In this document: piece by piece, positions 8,549 through 18,050 of the stretch | Position numbering within the stretch: position 1 is the stretch's first letter | Layout: every line of letters starts with the position of its first letter | Origin: Flavobacterium dankookense | Lineage (GTDB): Bacteria; Bacteroidota; Bacteroidia; Flavobacteriales; Flavobacteriaceae | NCBI RefSeq assembly: GCF_004362665.1 | Contig: NZ_SNXR01000015.1 | Location: 1-64,000, forward strand | Reading direction: 5' to 3' | Length of the DNA: 64,000 nt | The notes under the pieces: generated by a model | The model's database searches: none | The model's input: only the letters and a program-made list of their open reading frames with translations | Told to the model about the DNA's origin: nothing | Made by a program: the position numbers and the translations under genes

Positions 8549-9430
8549 CTAATTTCTTTTGTCTTCTCCCCAAAGTAGCTTGTTGCGTAAGGTTTTTAGA
8601 AATGTTTCTTCAGGTATTTCTACCATGTTGATTTTGAATGGTGTTTTTCTGATTTTTAATTCAGTGTGGTTACTAACAGAAGTGATTCTAGAGTCTAATG
8701 AAACTAAATATTGCTCTTCTCTTCCAGAAACTTTTAGTTTTATTTCGGTGTCATCAGGAATTACTAATGGTCGAGCATTTAAATTATGTGGTGCAATTGG
8801 CGTAATGACTAAACCTTTTACTTCGGGTGTTAAAATTGGTCCGCCACAACTTAGTGAATAGCCAGTAGAACCTGTTGGTGTTGAGATTATTAAACCATCA
8901 GCCCAATAGGAATTTAAATATTCATCGTTTAAAAAAGTTTCAATAGTAATCATCGAGGTTGTATCTTTTCTTGAAACGGTAACTTCATTCATCGCAAAGT
9001 TGATATCAAAATTGGCTTCAAGTTCAGAACTTTCAATACTTAAAAGTGTTCGCTCTGAGATGGAATATTTTTTTTCTAAAACTATTTTTAAAAAAAGTTC
9101 AATATTTTCTTTCTGAACTTTGGCCAAAAAACCAAGTCGTCCTGCATTTACACCAAGAATTGGAATGCCAGAATCTCGAACAAAAGTTGCTGCTCTCAAA
9201 ATCGTACCATCGCCACCAATACTAATTAAGATATCAAAACTACTGTTTAAATCTTCGTGAGATGAAAATGTTTTGTATTGTCTTTCAACAATTTTTTCTT
9301 CATAAAGTATTTTCAAAAACTTTTCTTCAATAACCATTTCAACGTTATTTCTGTTGAAAAAAACAAAAATATCCTTGATAATTGGTCGAGTGTCGTTTTG
9401 ATAATATTGTCCGAAGATGGCAACTTTCAT
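8549..9430 (-). CDS. nadK: NAD kinase
   Basis: The 293-residue cytoplasmic enzyme phosphorylates NAD to NADP. The GGDG motif (SIGGDGTILRAA, residues 72-75), VNAGRLGFLAKV, the catalytic-domain STPTGSTGYSLSCGGPI and APHNLNARPLVIP are all present in order, and length is normal. It is on the minus strand 165 bases upstream of porG and probably has a separate promoter from that operon. It reads towards porG from the CBS-domain gene at 9481. Confidence 0.95.
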   Translation of the reverse strand: MKVAIFGQYYQNDTRPIIKDIFVFFNRNNVEMVIEEKFLKILYEEKIVERQYKTFSSHEDLNSSFDILISIGGDGTILRAATFVRDSGIPILGVNAGRLGFLAKVQKENIELFLKIVLEKKYSISERTLLSIESSELEANFDINFAMNEVTVSRKDTTSMITIETFLNDEYLNSYWADGLIISTPTGSTGYSLSCGGPILTPEVKGLVITPIAPHNLNARPLVIPDDTEIKLKVSGREEQYLVSLDSRITSVSNHTELKIRKTPFKINMVEIPEETFLKTLRNKLLWGEDKRN

Positions 9431-9480
9431 ATGGTTATTTTTTTATTTTGTAAGTCGTAGTTCAAACTTAGTACTTTGAA

Positions 9481-10140
9481 TTACATATTTAAATATTTAT
9501 CCAAATATTCCGAACGCTCTTTCAAATTGTTCAGATAATTATCTTCTTGATGCTCTGAAACAATTTCATAATTGTATCTTCTAAAGGTTTGAATGATGTC
9601 GTTCATCACGCCAAGCGTAATTTTAACAGTAACTTGAATTTTTTCTAAATTGGCTTCAGAAACAAAAAGGCCTAGCAATTTACCGTTATTACTTTCCACA
9701 ATTTGTGCAATTTGACTCATTGAATAATCAACCAAGTTTTTTTCGACAACGATTATTCCTCCTGTTTCTTTTAGAAAAGGCGTTTCGTTTAAAAATTTTA
9801 TAACATCAGTAATTTCATAATAGCCAACATATTTATTATTTTCATCAAGAATTGGAACTAGATTGGCGTTATTTCGAGCAAAAACCTCTAAAACATCAAG
9901 CCAAATCATCGAACTTCTAACAAAAAAACCCTCTAAAGCATAACGATAATCGGCAATGTTTTTATTAAAATCAAATGTTTCAGCATCAACAGATGAAATA
10001 CAACCCAAATAAATGCCATCATCCAAAACTGGAAAATGGGACAACGTACTTTCGGCAAAAAAATCTTGAATTTCTGCCACAGTTTCGTTACTCGAAAATG
10101 GTTTAAAATCGTTATTGATATATTCTGAAAGATGTCTCAT
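9481..10140 (-). CDS. CBS domain protein with C-terminal ACT-like region
   Basis: The 219-residue soluble protein has two CBS motifs (about 1-55 with FPVLDDGIYLGCISS, and 70-120 with LVPILDENNKYVGYYEITDVIKFL). The C-terminal part, about 125-205, has an ACT-like pattern (GGIIVVEKN, MSQIAQIVESNNGKLLGLFVS, VTVKITL). CBS pairs bind adenosine ligands and are often regulatory, but the ligand and target are unknown. It sits just upstream of nadK on the same strand with a 50-base gap, a conserved pairing in this family as far as I recall, and is divergent from pdxJ. Confidence 0.8.
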   Translation of the reverse strand: MRHLSEYINNDFKPFSSNETVAEIQDFFAESTLSHFPVLDDGIYLGCISSVDAETFDFNKNIADYRYALEGFFVRSSMIWLDVLEVFARNNANLVPILDENNKYVGYYEITDVIKFLNETPFLKETGGIIVVEKNLVDYSMSQIAQIVESNNGKLLGLFVSEANLEKIQVTVKITLGVMNDIIQTFRRYNYEIVSEHQEDNYLNNLKERSEYLDKYLNM

Positions 10141-10245
10141 GTATTCATTTTTTAATCGACTGCAAAATAATCAAATTTTCGGACATGTTGACTTGCTTTA
10201 ACTTTGTATTTTTGTGAAAATAATAATTCGAATTGAAGCGTATGA

Positions 10246-10268
10246 GATTGCTTCGTTCCTCGCAATGA
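10246..10268 (+). repeat. half copy of the dispersed repeat in the pdxJ leader
   Basis: These 23 bases are identical to 1759-1781, one inward arm of the dispersed inverted repeat. No complementary arm was seen nearby. The copy ends eight bases before the pdxJ ATG at 10276, so it probably forms part of the pdxJ 5' untranslated region, and it supplies an out-of-frame ATG (10265) just upstream of the real start. Confidence 0.8.
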
Positions 10269-10275
10269 AAAAAAA

Positions 10276-10989
10276 ATGACAAAACTAAGTGTAAACATCA
10301 ATAAAATAGCAACTTTACGAAATGCTCGTGGCGGAAACGTACCCGATTTATTAAAGGTTGCAACGGATATTCAAAAATTTGGCGCACAAGGAATAACTAT
10401 TCATCCGCGACCAGATGAAAGACATATTCGCTATCAAGATGCTCGCGATTTGAAATCAATTGTTTATACCGAATATAATATTGAAGGAAATCCGCAACAC
10501 AATTTTATCGATTTAGTACTGGAATGCAAACCGACACAAGTAACTTTGGTTCCCGATGCGATTGGTGCGATAACTTCGTCGGCTGGTTGGGATACAATAA
10601 AATTCCAGGATTATTTAACCGAAGTAATTGCAGAGTTTCAACGAAACGGAATTCGAACCTCAATTTTTGTTGATCCAATTCAAGAAATGATTGAAGGCGC
10701 CAAAAAAACCGGAACCGATAGAATTGAATTATACACAGAAGCTTTTGCACATCAATATAGTTTGGGAAACGAAAAAGGAATTGAACCGTATACAAAAGCC
10801 GCAATTTTAGCCAATGAATTAGGTCTTGGAATTAATGCTGGACACGATTTGAGCTTGGATAATATTAAATTTTTCAAAGAAAACATTCCTAATTTATTGG
10901 AAGTTTCTATTGGTCATGCCTTGATTTCTGAAGCGTTATATTTAGGTTTGGATAATGTGGTAAATATGTATTTGAATAAACTAAAGTAA
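10276..10989 (+). CDS. pdxJ: pyridoxine 5'-phosphate synthase
   Basis: The 237-residue enzyme makes pyridoxine 5'-phosphate from 1-deoxyxylulose 5-phosphate and 3-amino-2-oxopropyl phosphate, the ring-closing step of the DXP-dependent vitamin B6 pathway. The family signature is clear: LSVNINKIATLRNARGGN, GITIHPRPDERHI, VTLVPD, RTSIFVDP, RIELYTE, GINAGHDLSLDN and VSIGHALISEALYLGL. Length is normal for a TIM barrel of this class. The alpha/beta hydrolase gene follows after five bases and is probably in the same transcript. Confidence 0.95.
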   Translation: MTKLSVNINKIATLRNARGGNVPDLLKVATDIQKFGAQGITIHPRPDERHIRYQDARDLKSIVYTEYNIEGNPQHNFIDLVLECKPTQVTLVPDAIGAITSSAGWDTIKFQDYLTEVIAEFQRNGIRTSIFVDPIQEMIEGAKKTGTDRIELYTEAFAHQYSLGNEKGIEPYTKAAILANELGLGINAGHDLSLDNIKFFKENIPNLLEVSIGHALISEALYLGLDNVVNMYLNKLK

Positions 10990-10994
10990 AATTT

Positions 10995-11756
10995 ATGATG
11001 TTTTCACGAATTGAAGGAGAAGGAAAGCCACTTTTAATTATTCATGGTTTTTTAGGAATGAGTGACAACTGGAAATCATTTGGCTCACTTTATGCTGCCG
11101 AAGGTTTTCAAGTTCATATACTCGATTTACGAAATCACGGAAAAAGTTTTCATTCGGATGAGTTTAGTTATGAAATCATGGCAAACGATGTTTTGGATTA
11201 TTGCCAACACCATAATCTGTCGAACATTTCAATAATTGGGCATTCGATGGGTGGAAAAGTAGCGATGCTTTTTGCAACAACTTATCCCGATTTGGTTGAA
11301 AAATTAATTGTAGCTGATATTGGTCCAAAATATTATGCGCCACATCATCAAGATATTTTAGCTGGATTGAATGCGGTTGATTTTTCTGAAAAACCAGATA
11401 GAAGTCAAGTTGAAGAAACGTTGTATCCATTTATTCCCGATTTTGGAACACGACAATTTTTAATGAAAAATTTATATTGGATTGAACCAGGACAATTAGC
11501 ATTTCGATTCAACTTGCCTGTTTTTAATGAAAAAATTGAGCAAATCGGAACAGCTTTACCAAGTGAAAATCGTTTTGAAAAGCCAACACTTTTTATTCGT
11601 GGCGGAAATTCGAAATATATTTTGGATACGGATTTGCCCCAAATTCAAAATCATTTCCCTAACTTTAAACTCGCAACTATACCAAATGTTGGTCATTGGC
11701 TTCATGCCGAAAACCCAAAATTGTTTTTTGAAGAAACCAGTAAATTTTTGAAATAA
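10995..11756 (+). CDS. alpha/beta hydrolase (YbfF-like esterase)
   Basis: The 253-residue protein has the alpha/beta-hydrolase fold signatures LLIIHGFLGMSDNWK (oxyanion region), LDLRNHGKS, nucleophile elbow IGHSMGGKVA (Ser84) and a C-terminal VGHWLHAENP with the catalytic His. It resembles the acyl-thioesterase/esterase YbfF and Bacteroidota homologues encoded next to pdxJ. The natural substrate is unknown. No signal peptide was seen, so it is likely cytoplasmic. ATG codons at 10995 and 10998 are both possible starts. It is flanked by pdxJ (5 bases) and a small membrane protein (4 bases), indicating an operon. Confidence 0.88.
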   Translation: MMFSRIEGEGKPLLIIHGFLGMSDNWKSFGSLYAAEGFQVHILDLRNHGKSFHSDEFSYEIMANDVLDYCQHHNLSNISIIGHSMGGKVAMLFATTYPDLVEKLIVADIGPKYYAPHHQDILAGLNAVDFSEKPDRSQVEETLYPFIPDFGTRQFLMKNLYWIEPGQLAFRFNLPVFNEKIEQIGTALPSENRFEKPTLFIRGGNSKYILDTDLPQIQNHFPNFKLATIPNVGHWLHAENPKLFFEETSKFLK

Positions 11757-11760
11757 ATAT

Positions 11761-12102
11761 ATGAAACTCATCATCCGACTACTTGTTACATCCGTTTTAG
11801 TAATGATTATTTCTCACCTTATGACAGGTGTAATTGTTGACGAATTTACCTCGGCATTAACCGTTGCAATTGTTTTAGGACTTTTAAATCTTTTTGTAAA
11901 ACCCATTTTAGTCATTTTGACATTGCCTGTAACTATACTAACTTTAGGCTTTTTCTATCTGGTTATAAATGCTGGAATGATTTTGGTTTGCGACCATTTT
12001 GTTGATGGTTTTAAAGTCAATTCGTTTTGGACGGCAATGCTGTTTAGCATAATATTATCGTTGTCGCAGTCAATAGTCTTTAAATTGACAAATAATGACT
12101 AA
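11761..12102 (+). CDS. phage holin family / YvlD-like four-helix membrane protein
   Basis: The 113-residue product is almost entirely hydrophobic, with four predicted membrane segments (about 3-22, 30-50, 55-80, 88-108) and the pattern GLLNLFVKPILVILTLPVTILTLGFFYLVINA, characteristic of the YvlD/phage-holin superfamily IV group. Despite the name, such chromosomal proteins are not usually associated with lysis and have no settled function. It is the last gene of the pdxJ-hydrolase operon; tig follows with its own promoter. Confidence 0.82.
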   Translation: MKLIIRLLVTSVLVMIISHLMTGVIVDEFTSALTVAIVLGLLNLFVKPILVILTLPVTILTLGFFYLVINAGMILVCDHFVDGFKVNSFWTAMLFSIILSLSQSIVFKLTNND

Positions 12103-12134
12103 AATAATGGGCTAAAAATCAATAAAATAAAAAC

Positions 12135-12165
12135 TTGGTTGGGTTGTAGAAATGTTATAATTTTG
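12135..12165 (+). promoter_or_regulatory. promoter for trigger factor
   Basis: TTG (12135-12137), 20 bases, then TAATTTTG (12158-12165) matches the Bacteroidota promoter consensus. The expected start point, about seven bases further, leaves a leader of roughly 25 bases before the tig ATG at 12199. Confidence 0.6.
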
Positions 12166-12198
12166 CAACCCAATTTTAGTATGTAAAAAACACAAGAA

Positions 12199-13527
12199 AT
12201 GAACATCACAAAAAATAATGTAGACGCATTAAATGCAATAGTTACAGTTGAAATATCAAAATCAGATTACTCAGCAAAAGTTGAAAAAACATTAGCAGAT
12301 TATAGAAAAAATGCTGCCATTCCTGGTTTTAGAAAAGGTGCAGTTCCAATGAGCTTAATCCAAAAACAATATGGAAAAGCGGTTTTATTGGATGAAGTAA
12401 ATAAATTATTGCAAGAAAATTTAAACAGATTTCTAGTTGAAGAGAAATTAGACATCCTTGGAAATCCGTTGCCAAAAGTAACTGAAGATTTCAATTGGGA
12501 TGTTGAAGATTATAAATTTGAATTCGAATTAGGTTTAGCTCCTGAATTTTCAGTTGATTTAACAGCAAAAAATGACTTGGTACAATACAAAATTGTTGCC
12601 GATAATAAAATGTTGAACGACCAAGTAGCAAGAATTCAAAAACAATACGGAAAACTTATCGCAAAAGATACTGTTGAAGACGGAAACGACGTTTCTGGAA
12701 TTTTTGCAAACGAAGAAAAAGGAATCAACAACAGAACAACTCTTTCTTTGGATGTTTTTGCTGATAAAAAAACAGCTAAAGCTTTTATTGGTAAAAAAGT
12801 TGGTGACGTTATCACGCTAAATACCAAAGGTTTGTTTGATGACGATCACAAATTGATGGATTATTTAGCAGTTAGTCACGACGATGTTCATGGTTTGGAT
12901 GTTGATGTTACTTTTACAATTGATGAAGTAACTACTCACGAACCAGCAGTTTTAGACCAAGAATTATTTGACAAATTATTCGGGCCAAAAGTTATTACTT
13001 CAGTTGATGAATTGAAAGCAAAAATCAAGGAAGATGCCGAAAAACAATTTGAACAACAAGCAGATCAAAAATTCTTAAATGATGTTACTGAATTTTTAGT
13101 TACTTCGACGAAGTTTGATTTACCAGCTGAATTTTTAAAAAAATGGATACAAACAGCAGGCGAAAATCCACTTTCTGCCGAAGAAGCTGAAGTAGAATAC
13201 TCAAAATCAGAAAATGGATTACGCTACCAACTAATTGAAGGAAAAGTAGTTACTGATAATAATTTACAAATTACTTTTGAAGATTTAAAAACTTATACTT
13301 CAGATGTAATCAGAAAGCAAATGGCACAATTCGGTCAAATGAACCCAACTGATGAAGATATTCAAGGAATTGTTGCTCGAGTAATGTCTAATCAAGAAGA
13401 AGTAAAAAGATTATCACAACAAGTGATGAACGAAAAAATGCTAAACTTATATAAAGATAAAGTTAAGGCAAAATCCAAAGAAGTTTCTTATGATGATTTC
13501 ATCAAAGCTATGTATGGTGAGATTTAA
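12199..13527 (+). CDS. tig: trigger factor
   Basis: The 442-residue ribosome-associated chaperone has the N-terminal ribosome-binding domain with the RxGFRKG signature seen here as AAIPGFRKGAVPMSLIQKQYG (about residues 37-58), a divergent central PPIase-like region and a helical C-terminal arm region. The Bacteroidota version has a weak FKBP-like middle, so prolyl isomerase activity should not be assumed. It stands immediately upstream of clpP and clpX, the classic tig-clpP-clpX order, linking nascent-chain folding with proteolysis. Confidence 0.93.
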   Translation: MNITKNNVDALNAIVTVEISKSDYSAKVEKTLADYRKNAAIPGFRKGAVPMSLIQKQYGKAVLLDEVNKLLQENLNRFLVEEKLDILGNPLPKVTEDFNWDVEDYKFEFELGLAPEFSVDLTAKNDLVQYKIVADNKMLNDQVARIQKQYGKLIAKDTVEDGNDVSGIFANEEKGINNRTTLSLDVFADKKTAKAFIGKKVGDVITLNTKGLFDDDHKLMDYLAVSHDDVHGLDVDVTFTIDEVTTHEPAVLDQELFDKLFGPKVITSVDELKAKIKEDAEKQFEQQADQKFLNDVTEFLVTSTKFDLPAEFLKKWIQTAGENPLSAEEAEVEYSKSENGLRYQLIEGKVVTDNNLQITFEDLKTYTSDVIRKQMAQFGQMNPTDEDIQGIVARVMSNQEEVKRLSQQVMNEKMLNLYKDKVKAKSKEVSYDDFIKAMYGEI

Positions 13528-13616
13528 TTAAATTTTTATTATCTTTGAATGTTAAATAAAGATTATATTTAGCATTATTGCTGTAAAAAGAAATATTAAA
13601 GATTATACATTAAATA

Positions 13617-14306
13617 ATGAACTACGGAAAAGACACGAGAGCTTCGCTCGAAATGGCGAAGCAATTTAAAAAGTTTGCTACAAAAAATCACGGTGTAAAC
13701 AGTATGTATTATGACAAAATCGTAAGCAGCATGACACCTTATATTATAGAAGAACGTCAGCTGAATGTATCTCAGCTTGACGTTTTTTCTCGTTTGATGA
13801 TGGATAGAATCATCTTTTTAGGAACAGGTGTTGATGATCATATTGCTAACATTGTTCAAGCTCAGTTGCTTTTTTTAGAAAGTGTTGATGCATCAAAAGA
13901 TATTCAAATCTACATCAATTCTCCAGGCGGAAGCGTTTATGCTGGTCTTGGAATTTATGATACTATGCAATACATCAAACCAGATGTAGCCACTATTTGT
14001 ACAGGAATGGCAGCATCAATGGGTGCGGTTTTACTTTGTGCTGGAGCAGCTGGAAAACGTTCGGCTTTACCTCATTCAAGAGTAATGATTCACCAACCTT
14101 CTGGTGGCGCACAAGGTGTTGCAACAGATATGGAAATCAACTTGAAAGAAATGTTGAAGTTGAAAGACGAATTGTATCAAATTATCTCACATCATTCAGG
14201 TCAAACATTTGACAAAGTACACAAAGATTCAGAACGCGATTATTGGATGATTGCTGACGAAGCGAAAGAATACGGAATGATTGATGAAGTATTAAGAAGA
14301 AGCTAA
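13617..14306 (+). CDS. clpP: ATP-dependent Clp protease proteolytic subunit
   Basis: The 229-residue serine peptidase shows the full triad: Ser134 in GMAASMGAVLLCAG, His159 in RVMIHQPSGG and Asp208 in DSERDYWM, with INSPGGSVYAG upstream. It is longer than many ClpP by an N-terminal stretch of about 30 residues (MNYGKDTRASLEMAKQFKKF...), which probably includes a propeptide; an internal Met30 is an alternative start. ClpP forms a tetradecameric barrel that degrades proteins fed by ClpX, encoded 38 bases downstream. Confidence 0.96.
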   Translation: MNYGKDTRASLEMAKQFKKFATKNHGVNSMYYDKIVSSMTPYIIEERQLNVSQLDVFSRLMMDRIIFLGTGVDDHIANIVQAQLLFLESVDASKDIQIYINSPGGSVYAGLGIYDTMQYIKPDVATICTGMAASMGAVLLCAGAAGKRSALPHSRVMIHQPSGGAQGVATDMEINLKEMLKLKDELYQIISHHSGQTFDKVHKDSERDYWMIADEAKEYGMIDEVLRRS

Positions 14307-14344
14307 TAAAATAAGATTCCCTAAATCTTATAAAACCTATAAAA

Positions 14345-15577
14345 ATGGCAAGAGAAGTACTAGAATGCTCGTTTTGTGGTAGAAAAAAACCAGAAACAAA
14401 TCTATTGATTGCTGGAATTAATGCACATGTCTGTGACAGATGTATTGAACAAGCACATGGAATTGTATTGGAGGAATTGAAAACCACTTCAAAGGTTAAA
14501 ATTGCTACGGATTTAGTTCTAAGAAAACCTAAAGAAATTAGAGCTTTTCTTGATCAATATGTTATAGGTCAAGATCAAACTAAAAAAGTAATGGCTGTTG
14601 CTGTTTACAATCATTACAAAAGATTGATGCAACAACAAGTTGCTGATGACGTTGAGATTGAAAAATCAAACATCATCATGGTTGGACAAACCGGAACAGG
14701 AAAAACATTGGTTGCCAAAACCATTTCAAAGATGCTTGACGTTCCACTAGCAATTGTTGATGCAACGGTTTTGACCGAAGCAGGTTATGTTGGAGAAGAT
14801 GTAGAAAGCATTTTAACACGCTTGCTTCAAGCTGCCGATTATGACGTCACAAAAGCGGAAAGAGGAATTGTATTTATTGACGAAATTGATAAAATTGCTC
14901 GAAAAAGTGATAATCCATCTATAACACGTGATGTTTCTGGTGAAGGTGTGCAGCAAGCTTTGCTAAAACTCCTTGAAGGAACAATTGTTAATGTTCCGCC
15001 AAAAGGTGGAAGAAAACATCCTGATCAAAAATTTGTTGAAGTAAATACGCAAAATATTCTTTTTATTGCTGGTGGAGCTTTCGATGGCATTGAAAGAATT
15101 ATTTCAAAACGTCTAAATCGTCAGGCAGTTGGATATAGCACGTCAAAAAACGGAGATAATATTGATAAAGACAATTTATTGCAATATATAATTCCAAAAG
15201 ACATTAAAGACTTTGGTTTAATTCCTGAAATTATTGGACGTTTACCTGTTTTAACACACATGGATCCGTTAGATAAAGAAACTTTGCGTTCTATTTTAAC
15301 AGAGCCAAAAAACGCTTTGATTAAGCAATATGAAAAGCTTTTCGCAATGGATAACGTGAAATTTACAATCACAGACGATGCATTGGATTATATAGTGGAA
15401 AAAGCGTTAGAATATAAATTAGGAGCAAGAGGTTTGCGTTCACTTTGCGAAGCAATTTTAACCGATGCTATGTATGATTTACCAAGTAGTAACGACAAAA
15501 CACTTCATATTGATAAAGAATATACCGAAGATGCTTTAAGCAAAAATTTATTAAAACGATTGGAAATAGCGTCTTAG
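14345..15577 (+). CDS. clpX: ATP-dependent Clp protease ATP-binding subunit ClpX
   Basis: The 410-residue AAA+ unfoldase starts with a zinc-binding domain with C8, C11, C30 and C33 (CSFC...CDRC), followed by Walker [15 protein letters not shown], Walker [12 protein letters not shown], sensor regions ([27 protein letters not shown]) and the GARGLRS sensor-2 motif. It recognises tagged substrates and threads them into ClpP. Length is normal. It is the last gene of the tig-clpP-clpX cluster and is followed by a strong bidirectional terminator. Confidence 0.97.
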   Translation: MAREVLECSFCGRKKPETNLLIAGINAHVCDRCIEQAHGIVLEELKTTSKVKIATDLVLRKPKEIRAFLDQYVIGQDQTKKVMAVAVYNHYKRLMQQQVADDVEIEKSNIIMVGQTGTGKTLVAKTISKMLDVPLAIVDATVLTEAGYVGEDVESILTRLLQAADYDVTKAERGIVFIDEIDKIARKSDNPSITRDVSGEGVQQALLKLLEGTIVNVPPKGGRKHPDQKFVEVNTQNILFIAGGAFDGIERIISKRLNRQAVGYSTSKNGDNIDKDNLLQYIIPKDIKDFGLIPEIIGRLPVLTHMDPLDKETLRSILTEPKNALIKQYEKLFAMDNVKFTITDDALDYIVEKALEYKLGARGLRSLCEAILTDAMYDLPSSNDKTLHIDKEYTEDALSKNLLKRLEIAS

Positions 15578-15585
15578 AACAAATT

Positions 15586-15613
15586 AAAAAATCCCTCAAT
15601 TTGAGGGATTTTT
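15586..15613. terminator. bidirectional terminator between clpX and a TonB-dependent receptor gene
   Basis: Stem ATCCCTCAA (15591-15599) / TTGAGGGAT (15601-15609) flanked by A5 on the left and T4 on the right, so a T-run follows the hairpin in either direction. It separates two convergent genes. Confidence 0.85.
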
Positions 15614-15642
15614 AATTTAAAAAAATTTTTGAAATCTGTGTT

Positions 15643-17829
15643 TTACTTCACAAAACCACCACCACTTTTTACTTTCTCCGTTTCAATAGTAGTGTTTTCG
15701 TTTTGCAATTTTAAATTTCCAAAGTTATAGGTCAACGAAATTCTAAAATGTCTCGAGTCATTCTTTTCATAGAAACGTGTTTGCAAATTGGTTGATGAAA
15801 TCAAAGCATTTACTTCGTTTTGATTGAAAATATCAAACATATGTAAACCCAATTTCAGTTTTTTGTTCATGAAATCTTTATTAAACGAAATATCAAATTG
15901 TTGGATTGGTTTGGTGATTTTGTAAATTTCCCAAACACCACCTTCAGGTAAAATGAAATAATTCAATGTATTTTTTACATCCCAAGGCAACATGATTTGC
16001 GCTTGCGCACCATAATTCCAAACTGGCGAAGAATCAAATGAGAAATCGTATCCATCGGTTAAATTCTTGATGTAATTGATGTTTACGAAGATGTAATTCA
16101 TCTTGTCGATATTGTTCATTCGCTTTTGGAATTCTTCTTTTCCTTTGAAGAAATAATCCAACGGAATTGGGAAATTGGCATAAGCACTGAATGTCTTAAA
16201 TCGATCAAACTGTTGGAAGGTTTGTGTGCTAACCAATTCGCCTGGTTCAGCCGTCATCAAGAACAAATTGTGATCTTTAGAAACGGTATAATTTGTTCCT
16301 AATTGTATGAATTGCAACGCTGAAATTTTAAATTCAAAATTGTCAAAAAAGCTTGGGTTCAACAATAAATTTCCTCCCGAAGTGTTATATTGGTCAAAAT
16401 TTCCACCATTTGGATCCAAAACACTATAACTAGGTTGTGAAATTTTTCTCGAATACGAAGCGGTAACGTTTACATCATTGGTTACTTCATACATTGCACT
16501 AACATTTGGAAACAAATTATTGTTCTTAAAATCAATATTCGTTTTTACATCATCAACAATTCCAATTCTATCCACTTCAAAATTTTCAAATCGCAATCCA
16601 GCCGTTAAATGTAGTTTTTTGATTTTTTTTCTAACTTCAGCATAAAAAGCTAAATTGGTTTCTGTATAATCAAAATCGATTATGTCAGTTGTAGCCGAAT
16701 TCAAATTGTAGCTTCCTAAGTTATTCACTTTTATAGTATTGAATTTTCCACCAGTATTTATCGAAAAGTTTTGTTTTTCAAACGGAATAGCAAAATCATA
16801 TTTCAAATAATAATTCAATAGCTCAAAGTCATTTTTGAAGTTATTGAAACTCGATACATTATTTTCTACTGCACTAGTTTTGGTGTCTGGATTTCGGTTA
16901 AATGTATTGGTGAACGCAATAATATCTAACGTTCTACCAATTGTATCTAACTTGGTTTTGTATTGCAAACTGATTTCGTGGTTGCTCGCTTTTGTTTTAG
17001 TTGTTCCATTATTGAAATAATCTGGAATTTCTGAACCAGAAGTTAGCGCATCAAAATTTCCTCTATCGTTTGCAAATGTTGTATTGTAATTAAATAACAA
17101 ATTCGATTTTTCGCTCAATCTGTAATTGGTTCCAACTCGTGCATAAAAATTACGGTTGGTGTTTACATTCAAACGGTTTTGGTTTATGAATTTGTCGGGA
17201 TCAAAAGTGGTAAAAGTTTGTCCATTTCTAGATTTTTGTTCCCACTCAATATAATTATAACCAATCATTGTTTGCCAACTCAAGTTTTTTTCTTTTCCGT
17301 TAAGCAAAATCTGCGGACTTGGTTTTTGGTATTTATTGAAATTGTAGTTAATGTTAAAACTAGCGTTTATTCCTTTTAATCGTTTCGTACTTGTAACTAA
17401 ATTGATAATCGAACCGCTTGCATTGGCATCAAAAGCGGCTCCAGGATTATAGATTAATTCCGCTTTTTCGATTGCATTTGCAGGCAATGATGATAAATAA
17501 TTCTCCAAATCGCTTCCGCTTAAAGTACTTGGTGCGCCGTCAATATAAATGACAACGCCTTTTCCGTTGAGTGACAATCCGCCAGTTGGAGAAGCAATTA
17601 CGCCAGGCATTTTTTTCACGGCATCATACGCATTACCGGTACTTAACATTGCATTGTCTTTTACGCTAACCGTTGTTTTATCAGAATCAACTTTGATGAA
17701 TTTTTTCTGTTGCGTGATGGTAACTTCCTTAAGTTCTTTGGGTTTGATAGTGTCGTTTTCTGTCTTTGTTTCTTGGGCAAAAACGGTTGTTGCTGCTAAA
17801 GACAGTGCAGCCATAAAGAATGATTTCAT
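15643..17829 (-). CDS. TonB-dependent receptor, outer membrane beta-barrel family
   Basis: The 728-residue protein has a signal peptide (ending AATTVFAQ), a plug region (about 35-150: KELKEVTITQQKKFIKVDSDKTTVSVKD, DAVKKMPGVIASPTGGLSLNGKGVVIYIDGAP, SSLPANAIEKAELIYNPGAAFDANASGSIINLVT) and a large barrel. It belongs to the group with an outer-membrane-protein beta-barrel 3 domain rather than the SusC type: the N-terminal carboxypeptidase-regulatory-like domain is absent and no SusD gene adjoins. The ligand is unknown. It is convergent with clpX and on the same strand as the lipoprotein operon upstream. Confidence 0.88.
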   Translation of the reverse strand: MKSFFMAALSLAATTVFAQETKTENDTIKPKELKEVTITQQKKFIKVDSDKTTVSVKDNAMLSTGNAYDAVKKMPGVIASPTGGLSLNGKGVVIYIDGAPSTLSGSDLENYLSSLPANAIEKAELIYNPGAAFDANASGSIINLVTSTKRLKGINASFNINYNFNKYQKPSPQILLNGKEKNLSWQTMIGYNYIEWEQKSRNGQTFTTFDPDKFINQNRLNVNTNRNFYARVGTNYRLSEKSNLLFNYNTTFANDRGNFDALTSGSEIPDYFNNGTTKTKASNHEISLQYKTKLDTIGRTLDIIAFTNTFNRNPDTKTSAVENNVSSFNNFKNDFELLNYYLKYDFAIPFEKQNFSINTGGKFNTIKVNNLGSYNLNSATTDIIDFDYTETNLAFYAEVRKKIKKLHLTAGLRFENFEVDRIGIVDDVKTNIDFKNNNLFPNVSAMYEVTNDVNVTASYSRKISQPSYSVLDPNGGNFDQYNTSGGNLLLNPSFFDNFEFKISALQFIQLGTNYTVSKDHNLFLMTAEPGELVSTQTFQQFDRFKTFSAYANFPIPLDYFFKGKEEFQKRMNNIDKMNYIFVNINYIKNLTDGYDFSFDSSPVWNYGAQAQIMLPWDVKNTLNYFILPEGGVWEIYKITKPIQQFDISFNKDFMNKKLKLGLHMFDIFNQNEVNALISSTNLQTRFYEKNDSRHFRISLTYNFGNLKLQNENTTIETEKVKSGGGFVK

Positions 17830-17903
17830 TTTGATTAATTTTCGATTGATGATTGTTAGTAAGACTTTATTTCAATCAAAATGTTACAAAAAATCAAAAA
17901 AAA

Positions 17904-18050
17904 TTAAGCCTTTTGAATTTCGACTTTCTCAAAATTGTCTTTTGATACGTTTTCAACCAAACATCTTCGTCCAACGCCACATTTCATTCTTCTTGGTCCA
18001 CAAGAAGTTAGAAATCCGAATAGTAAAAGTATAACTAGAAGTTTTTTCAT
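17904..18050 (-). CDS. very small lipoprotein, 48 residues
   Basis: Reading the minus strand from ATG at 18050 gives 48 residues starting MKKLLVILLLFGFLTSCGPRR and ending with TAA at 17904. The lipobox LTSC (Cys17) follows a short hydrophobic segment, so the mature lipid-anchored peptide is only about 32 residues, with two more cysteines and several basic residues (RRMKCGVGRRC). The ATG overlaps the stop of the upstream lipoprotein gene (ATGA arrangement), implying translational coupling. I do not recognise a family. Two-Cys basic lipopeptides of this size are easily missed by gene finders. Confidence 0.7.
   Translation of the reverse strand: MKKLLVILLLFGFLTSCGPRRMKCGVGRRCLVENVSKDNFEKVEIQKA

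Noticed and set aside
11761-12102. Prophage signal from a phage-holin-family gene
   Set aside because: The gene is a YvlD-like membrane protein in a housekeeping operon; no other phage genes are nearby.
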